Source: Silene latifolia
Taxonomy: Eukaryota; Streptophyta; Magnoliopsida; Caryophyllales; Caryophyllaceae
Direction of reading: 5' to 3'
Length of the DNA stretch: 64,000 nt
Assembly: GCF_048544455.1 (NCBI RefSeq)
Contig: NC_133535.1
Coordinates: 83,080,120 to 83,144,119 of the forward strand
Shown: piece after piece, positions 57,657 through 64,000 of the stretch
Numbering within the stretch: position 1 is the stretch's first letter
Layout of the letters: each line of letters begins with the position of its first letter
Translations under genes and position numbers: made by a program
Notes under the pieces: generated by a model
The model's input: only the letters and a program-made list of their open reading frames with translations
Database searches by the model: none
Told to the model about the DNA's origin: nothing

Positions 57657-59930
57657 CTCGCAACTGTGTCCCATCAACAAGATGTCACTATATCATGACA
57701 ACAACGAAAACATACACAAATCTCTTCCATATCATACTCTACCCTTACTCCCAAACTAAAACTGGTAAGAAACATCAATAAATAAAACAACCATCTATAT
57801 GTACAACCCGAAACTCACAGGAAGCAACATCAAACAAAACAACAATCTATGTATAACTGGTATGTACTTTCAAAACTCGAATCGTATTCATCCCGCCTAC
57901 TCCACCACAACCGGTGACGGCATCGCAACACCGCCACCAACAGCCGCATAGCAGCGCGAAAATACCCGCATCACAACACGAAGTACCGTGCCCGGATCAC
58001 CACCCGAGGCACAACAACCACATCGATAGACATCACAACCACATACAATTCCCATAAACACTGACTTAGTATAACTTTCCGGACAAGAAAACTTACTCAA
58101 AACTGCTTTACTAGATCCCAACACAACATATTATACGGAATAAACATACAAGAATCTCATGAATATCATTCATACCTTTTCACGGAATAAACATATATCA
58201 TGAATACACATACAACTATAACTAGCCATGCCAGATCACCCAAACTATCATTTTTGAACATCATTCCATTAGGTTACCGTATCCAACATATATTACAGAA
58301 CATTTAGATAACAACTTTATGACTATCACACCATACCACTTATCGTGAGGTCAGAACCTCACACAAACGTTTATACACATCATAGACCCATAATCACATC
58401 CAACTAGTCAATCCTGATCACGTAAGTTACCACTTGATAAAGGTTACCTCTCGCCCGAGCTTAACTCGTATGCTCCTCATAACATATTCTCCCATTCGCA
58501 TACCATCACCTCCTGCAAAGTATAACCATACCATTAATATTCAGCTACTAGCACCCGTCTCATATAACCACATCTTATACTTCCTCTCAAATGTACATAT
58601 CAATCCGGCCTCTACAAAATCAACCTCTTTAGAATTGCTATCCTTCTTATCTATCATCACCCTTAACCCCTAGTGACAACACCACAATACCCCCACTGCT
58701 CGTATAACAAACCTTTTACACTCATCTCTAAACATCACGGCTTCTTTCCTATCTTTGGTTAACATCCCAAATAACGAACATCTAATCCATCAATAAAATT
58801 TACCTCAACACTATTCCCAATTCCATCCTTAATTGCATCGTCACCCAACTCACCACCAAGATCTCATATCGTGTAAATTCTTTACCTGATTTCTTATTTT
58901 TCTTAATTTCCCGAAACTCATGACTAATCATATTGTCCTAAAACTCCTATATAACCATTTACTAACATCCTCATGATAATATCATACATCTGGACGATTC
59001 ATGACTTCTATATCACATAACTCCGATCGACATCTTTCTCGGTTTACTTTTATCTTTCTTATCTCTTTACACTCAACAATTCCAATTAATGATTCGACTC
59101 CTTATTTCTTCTACCTAACTCTTTAGTGCTCCGGTTACCTTCTCATTGCTCCAAAACTCAAATCCCATTGTTTCATATCAGTATCATCTCACTCTTTCTT
59201 ACTATGGATCTTCTCTTATCATGCTATAACTCACACTTATCACCAATCAGTCGAGACCATCTCATGCCATCACTCACACTCATCACACATCACCCTTTTT
59301 TTAGAATCCCAAACCTCATTTCATAACGTTACTTTCCCAAGGAAATCACACATTAGTTTCACCTGTTGATAATGCAAATTCCCAAACTCACTCACTATCT
59401 GCAAATCCACGTCGCGACATGTCTCCATTAAGTTCACTATATACCACTCTTCTCAATCCCTCTAAAACGACCTTTGACTACATATATTCCTAACCCACAC
59501 GATTCCTAACCATCTCCCTCCATAATTATTTACACATCTCAAGTTGCCACTATCCACATCCTTCCTTTCAATCTTTTCATTCTCACGTTCCTAAGACTCA
59601 CATCATCCCTTGCCCATATTCACTTACTTTTACATTACTCAACACACAATCATATCACTCATCTCTTCTCACAAAATATGCTCCATACCTTAATAAGCCT
59701 TACCCATCTTCCTTTCATTTTCCACTACCTACCACAACCGCATATAACTCATGTCTTCCCCACCAAACTCATACTCACCACAGGTGCCACTCCTTACATC
59801 ATAAATTGGGTAACTTACGCATTAAGACCAACACATACGTAAAACAATGCATAAGGAAGCAAAAGAACATCTTTCAATTAAACATAATAGGCAACGAAGT
59901 CAAAAGATAAGCATATGACCCAAAACAAGG

Positions 59931-60102
59931 GTTACTAGATCGAGTACAGGTCACTCAATCGAGTGAATGACTTACTCGATCGAGTAGGTGAAGGTCAGAG
60001 ACACGTAAAACAAATTACCAGAGCTACTCGATCGAGTAAGGGTTACTCGATCGAGTAATAAGATGTGCACTCGATCGAGTGAGGGCCACTCGATCGAGTA
60101 CC
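59931..60102. repeat. ACTCGATCGAGT dyad array inside element E
   Basis: Seven sites, among them TACTCGATCGAGTA, GTTACTCGATCGAGTAA and GCACTCGATCGAGTG, with two decayed ones (ACTAGATCGAGT, ACTCAATCGAGT) at the left. Same words as the E LTR array, 1 kb from the 5' LTR. Confidence 0.85.
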
Positions 60103-61094
60103 CTACGCATTTCTCAGCACAGTCCAATTTTCGTAAAACGGTCATAACTCACTCGTTTCTTGGTCATTTTCGGCGTGTGACCTATCGTTAGAATCGTAAA
60201 AGAACAAGCTACCACTCCAATTAGAATCACATCAAAATCATTTATGAATCTCAAGTTATAACAGTTTAAAGACAACCTCTCTATAAACAGACAACATAAC
60301 TATTTGATTTTCTCTTTCAAACAACTTAAACATCAACAAGGTGAACAAAAGCGACTCGATACTTGTAAAACCACCATCCCTAACCACATATTACTACCTA
60401 ACAAAAACCAAACAATAACATCTATCATGCTCATATAACATTCAACTTATCAATCAGGTACTACCCGCATGCTTTAACTTTATAAACTTTCGTAAAACAA
60501 CACATACTTATACATTACAAATTCTATTCCCATGTTACTAATACAACTCTATTACAACTCCCCTTCGTCACGTAAACATATTCTTAATTACGAAATTCAT
60601 ATTCTCATGCAATTGTCACTCTATCTTTTCCAATTAATTCATCCAACATGTGCATATGAAACAACAGTAAACAAATATATAACTTCATTATATGACTTTA
60701 CGCAAACACAATATACGTATACGACACAACATTCCTATTCACATGTTCCTTATTATGCTACATCATAAATCATCCATCATGTCATTCATATATCCAACCA
60801 ACAACATATATAATCATATCATCATCTTCCTTCACTACACATCTCTTATCGTCCACATACATGCATCCACCGATTCATACAACTCATTACTATATGAATA
60901 CATAGCACACAAGGTAAACACATAGCGATCCCGACTCACATCCCATGGTGACCGGTTCAAAATTGTAGGGCGAATTCGCGACTTTAGGACGTCTCCCAAG
61001 TCTTTGCAGTAGCTCCTACAATTCCTACCCGGGTTCATTTTAGTTTGACTCCCTATGTTCATTAGGTTCATTGGTTATAGGTTTCAGGATCGTC

Positions 61095-61106
61095 GCTCTG
61101 ATACCA
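61095..61106 (-). promoter_or_regulatory. primer-binding site, initiator Met type, element E
   Basis: Minus strand TGGTATCAGAGC, the standard 12 bp complement of plant initiator tRNA-Met, 3 bp from the LTR edge at 61110. It sets the orientation of E. Confidence 0.9.
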
Positions 61107-61109
61107 CTT

Positions 61110-62517
61110 TGTGACACCCCCATACTCCAAGTTCCTTACCAGGACCACCTAAGGTATGAGAACGCCACCATCTCGGTTACCCGAGGCAATGATAATCAAA
61201 TAGACAATAACGAAACGTACTTTAATAGTAGATAAGTTTAAGTGATACAAGCCAAACTCCAAAAACTATAAAAGGGAAATACAAGGTTCTCAAAACTGTC
61301 AACTACTAAACAACTACAAAATGTTCGACACAGCGGAAGACTTCTAAACTGCAACGTGACGACTCATCCCAGCTATCCCATGCGCATCGTCTCATACCTG
61401 ATCAATAACTGCTCACCACCCCCGAATGGATCACCACATTTTTGGAAACATTTAAACGGGGTCAGTACTAATTACATAAAACAAAGCCACAACGAACAAG
61501 TGCATAAACAACTCAACAACACAATAATTCTCCAGTCTCCATAACCAATCTCCACACAACTGACTACACACTAGAGTGTGTAGTCCTGCCAGAGTACCCA
61601 TCGCAACAAGTACTCCACACCGCCAGTGGGGGACCGCAGCCGTACTCACCAAATCCCCGCTCATCACCACTGAGCGATAAACCCAAGTTTCCTTAATGTG
61701 CACATCCCCTCTTGTGGCGGGTTCCACAGAGGGAGAACCAATGGCGTGAAGCCACTCCCGCAAGTGACTCCACTCAACCAGGGACGCTCCCCGAAGATCA
61801 CAGACAGATACAAACCAATCAACAGTATGAAAACAACAACCGTCTAACAACTCAACAATATAATCAATCTTTAATCACAACAACCATCACCATACATTAT
61901 GTAACTAATACTGAATAGGGAAACCCGACCTGGAACAGCAGTCACCAAGATCGTCACAATCAGCTAATCAACATCGTCCTTCACTGAAATTACTTCCTAT
62001 CAAACATACAATCATACAATCACAATCTAACATCAACAATACTCCCCCAAAACCCCCAAATTACCCAATTATGGTTTCAACCAACCTTAACAAAACATTA
62101 TAAAAATTATATAAAAAGCTTACCCTCGACACAAGGATCACAACGGCGTAAAGAACAAAATGATCCGACACTCCTAGCCTTGGGAATTTGCTTACAATGC
62201 GAGGAACACACTTACGTAACTTCTTTTCTTCTCAAAAGGGGTTTTTAGAACGATAAAAGAGATTAAGAAAGATGACGGAGGCTTTATATACTAATCCTGC
62301 ATTATTAACAAAACCCGTCAAAATCACCCGTAAAACACACTTACTCGATCGAGTAAGTGACATACTCGATAGAGTGCCCCTTACTCGATCGAGTGTCACA
62401 CGTACTCGATCGAGTACCCATCAGGTAGACTACTATTTTGCGTAAAAACATACTTACTCGACAGAGTAAGCCCCACTCGATAGAGTACCCATAGACATAG
62501 AAAACCGTAGTATTACA
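61110..62517 (-). repeat. element E right LTR (5' LTR, 1408 bp)
   Basis: TGTGACACCCC...AGTATTACA. TATATAAA at 62283-62290 (minus strand); dyad array at 62340-62485. It differs from the left LTR by scattered substitutions. Confidence 0.9.
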
Positions 62518-64000
62518 GTGTCACAATTTGGGTTGAGGTAGGAGATAAACTAAACTAATCAACAAGATGAATAAAAACAAAGTAAAGCAAATAGAGGGGT
62601 TGTAAACAATTGATTAAAGGCACTAGGGTATCATGGGTTTATAGGGGATTCATGGTTATTGATCATACAAACATGTTCTCAACTAGATGCAAGCACTTAT
62701 TGTTGTGATGAGATCGAGTTAGTGTATATCTTACAATCCTTAAGAAGGTTTCGGTCCCGGAGCCGAATCGATTAGATTGTACAACACCTACAAAGTCGAC
62801 TTAATCCTTCCTATTCAACTATATGCATGGTCTAATGAGGCTCGAGTGTGTTTATAAGCTTACAAGCCTCATTGAAGAGATAGGTGATGGATCAAAAAAT
62901 GCAAAGATTCATAGGCTCGCATTTCATTAAACATAACATGTGCATAAGTTGAAATCACAACAAGCAAGCAAATTAATTATGAAAACATATTAGATTAAGC
63001 ATCGATCAATCCCCATGTTTGTTTCCCCTAATTCCCCATTAACCCTAGCTAAGGAAACTACTCACTCATGATCAAGTTTAGCATGCTAATAAGGTTGTCA
63101 ATCATACTAACAAAGCAAAACATGATGAATAAATGAAAGTGATTAATAATAATTAAACAAGATTAAGAAGGAATTATACCTATGGAGATGATCCAAAATA
63201 ATAAAGCAAAGAATAATAGAAGTACTTGATGTTTGATGGAAGGTTGTCAATCCTCCAAATAAACCTAAATAATCTTCTAATTACCCAAAATAAAGGAAGA
63301 ACAATAGAGACATTAAGGAAAGATTAAGATGTGATTAATATTGAGAAATGTATTACAACTAAATTAAGACTAATTTGAGAGTATTAAGATGAGATTAAGA
63401 GAGGATTACAACTTGATTAAGAGATGGTTAAGAGGTGATTCTAATCTAGGTAGTACAAAGGGGTATTTATACTAAAGATTAGGTACAAGGTTTAGGGTTA
63501 CTAAGGGCTTAAATGACTATTAAGACCCTAAGAAAAGTTGAGGAAATGCTACTCCCGAGGGAAATGAGCGGATCCTCCTTGCTAGTCCTGCCTCGGTCCG
63601 CTTGTCCCGTGGTATGGCACAGGCTATTCTGCCTTGTGATCCGCTCGGATCCTGGGAAAGACGCTCGGATCCTGGAACTGCAAGTCGCTCGTCCTGGGAA
63701 CAAGATGCTCAGATCCTGGTGCTCTGAGCTGCTCGGATCGTGCTCGATCCGCTCGGTTTCCTGGACAGAGTGCTTCTCTTCTTTTGTTCCTTAACAATCC
63801 GCAAGGATCATGTCGGGGATGCAAGGATCCTTTCATCATTGCCCATTTCACTTTATTATCTACTTAGGCCTCTAGTGTTGGTCTTCTATTTGATGCTTGG
63901 TCATTGAATGCGATCCATTTAGCTCCATTTCGCCTCATAAATGCAAGGTTAGAAATCCTTTCCTACCAAGGAGACAAAACCTAAAAGAATATGCAAAATG
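62518..64000 (-). repeat. B0 5' LTR, outer part, cut by the window edge
   Basis: Continues 43996-44153 after element E and aligns with the B LTR from about 5970 to 7455 (shared ACAATTGATTAAA, GCACTAGGG, CATACAAACATGTTCTCAA). TATAAATA on the minus strand at 63465-63472. The dyad array from about 63565 to 63760 (GATCCGCTCGGATC, GACGCTCGGATCC, GATCCGCTCGG) lies upstream of it. By comparison with B about 95 bp are missing at the right. Confidence 0.85.

Larger units (their letters stand above)
57657..61109 (-). other. element E interior, right part, non-coding
   Basis: 3.45 kb rich in A, C and T and poor in G on the plus strand, with no coding remnant that I recognise on either strand; the longest frames are under 80 residues. 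A dyad array at 59931-60102 has about seven ACTCGATCGAGT-type sites. The sequence next to it (CAATTTTCGTAAAACGGTCA) resembles in style the end of an LTR, so a buried older LTR piece is possible. Confidence 0.65.
44154..62517 (-). mobile_element. element E: LTR retrotransposon with non-coding interior, probable chromovirus type
   Basis: LTRs of 1407 and 1408 bp, a Met-type primer site and a purine tract (AATGAGGGGAGAC on the minus strand, preceded by TTCGGGGACGAAGTTCC). That purine tract is of the kind seen at the 3' end of plant chromoviruses such as Tekay/Del. Its 4.6 kb interior (45561-46743 and 57657-61109, after removal of D) has no gag or pol remnant that I can find. It interrupts the B0 LTR; the expected duplication is not clean (ATGTA on the left, GTGTC on the right). 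Confidence 0.75.
5227..64000 (-). mobile_element. old Athila-like host element B0, in four pieces
   Basis: Pieces: 5227-5795 (3' non-coding), 35267-38288 (3' non-coding and ORF1 remnant), 39954-44153 (pol, leader, primer site, LTR start) and 62518-64000 (rest of the 5' LTR). They are co-linear with element B but clearly more diverged. Joining them gives the order LTR - primer site - pol - ORF1 - 3' non-coding, with gag and protease missing. The 3' LTR lies beyond A, outside the window. B0 is the oldest layer, because A, B, the solo LTR and E all interrupt it. Confidence 0.8.

Overview
This is plant nuclear heterochromatin made almost wholly of nested LTR retrotransposons. I found no cellular gene, tRNA, rRNA or CRISPR array. 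The element types (Athila-like and Tat/Ogre-like Ty3-gypsy, a Ty1-copia element, a probable chromovirus) and their primer sites for plant tRNA-Asp, tRNA-Arg and initiator tRNA-Met point to a flowering plant, probably a eudicot. I cannot name the species. Every element is transcribed from the minus strand, so each 5' LTR is the right-hand one.

The oldest host is an Athila-like element, called B0 here. It is split into 5227-5795, 35267-38288, 39954-44153 and 62518-64000, and its 5' LTR runs off the right edge. Five insertions interrupt it. (1) A Tat/Ogre-like element A (1-5226, running off the left edge) sits at its left end. (2) A three-LTR tandem Athila-like element B (5796-35266) lies between ACACC target duplications. 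(3) A solo LTR (38289-39953) lies between ATCCT duplications. (4) Element E (44154-62517) is in the B0 LTR and has a non-coding interior. (5) Element D (46744-57651, AACCT duplications) is a second Athila-like family inside E. Inside B unit 1, a copia element (13571-22643, GATGG duplications) cuts gag.

B is LTR-interior-LTR-interior-LTR. Its two interiors are 7560 and 7561 bp once the copia element is removed. Both encode Gag, an aspartic protease and a third protein (ORF1, Athila-ORF1-like) but have no reverse transcriptase, RNase H or integrase. D has the same gag-protease-ORF1 plan without pol. B0 is the reverse: it keeps pol and ORF1 but has lost gag-protease. The window therefore shows pol-less Athila families that would need pol from another element.

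The most unusual signal is regulatory in appearance. The U3 region of every Ty3-gypsy-type LTR here carries a cluster of short CpG-containing dyads just upstream of a TATA-like box: AATCCGnnCGGATT in B/B0, ACTCGATCGAGT in C, D and E, GACGCAG...CTGCGTC in A. In B and B0 the same family-specific dyads recur inside the element, between the protease/pol end and ORF1, again beside a TATA-like box, as if ORF1 had its own promoter. In D the dyads also recur upstream of ORF1 and inside the gag-protease coding linker. The copia LTR has a TATA box but no such array.

All identities and distances were judged by eye. Some single-base frameshifts in homopolymers could be assembly errors.
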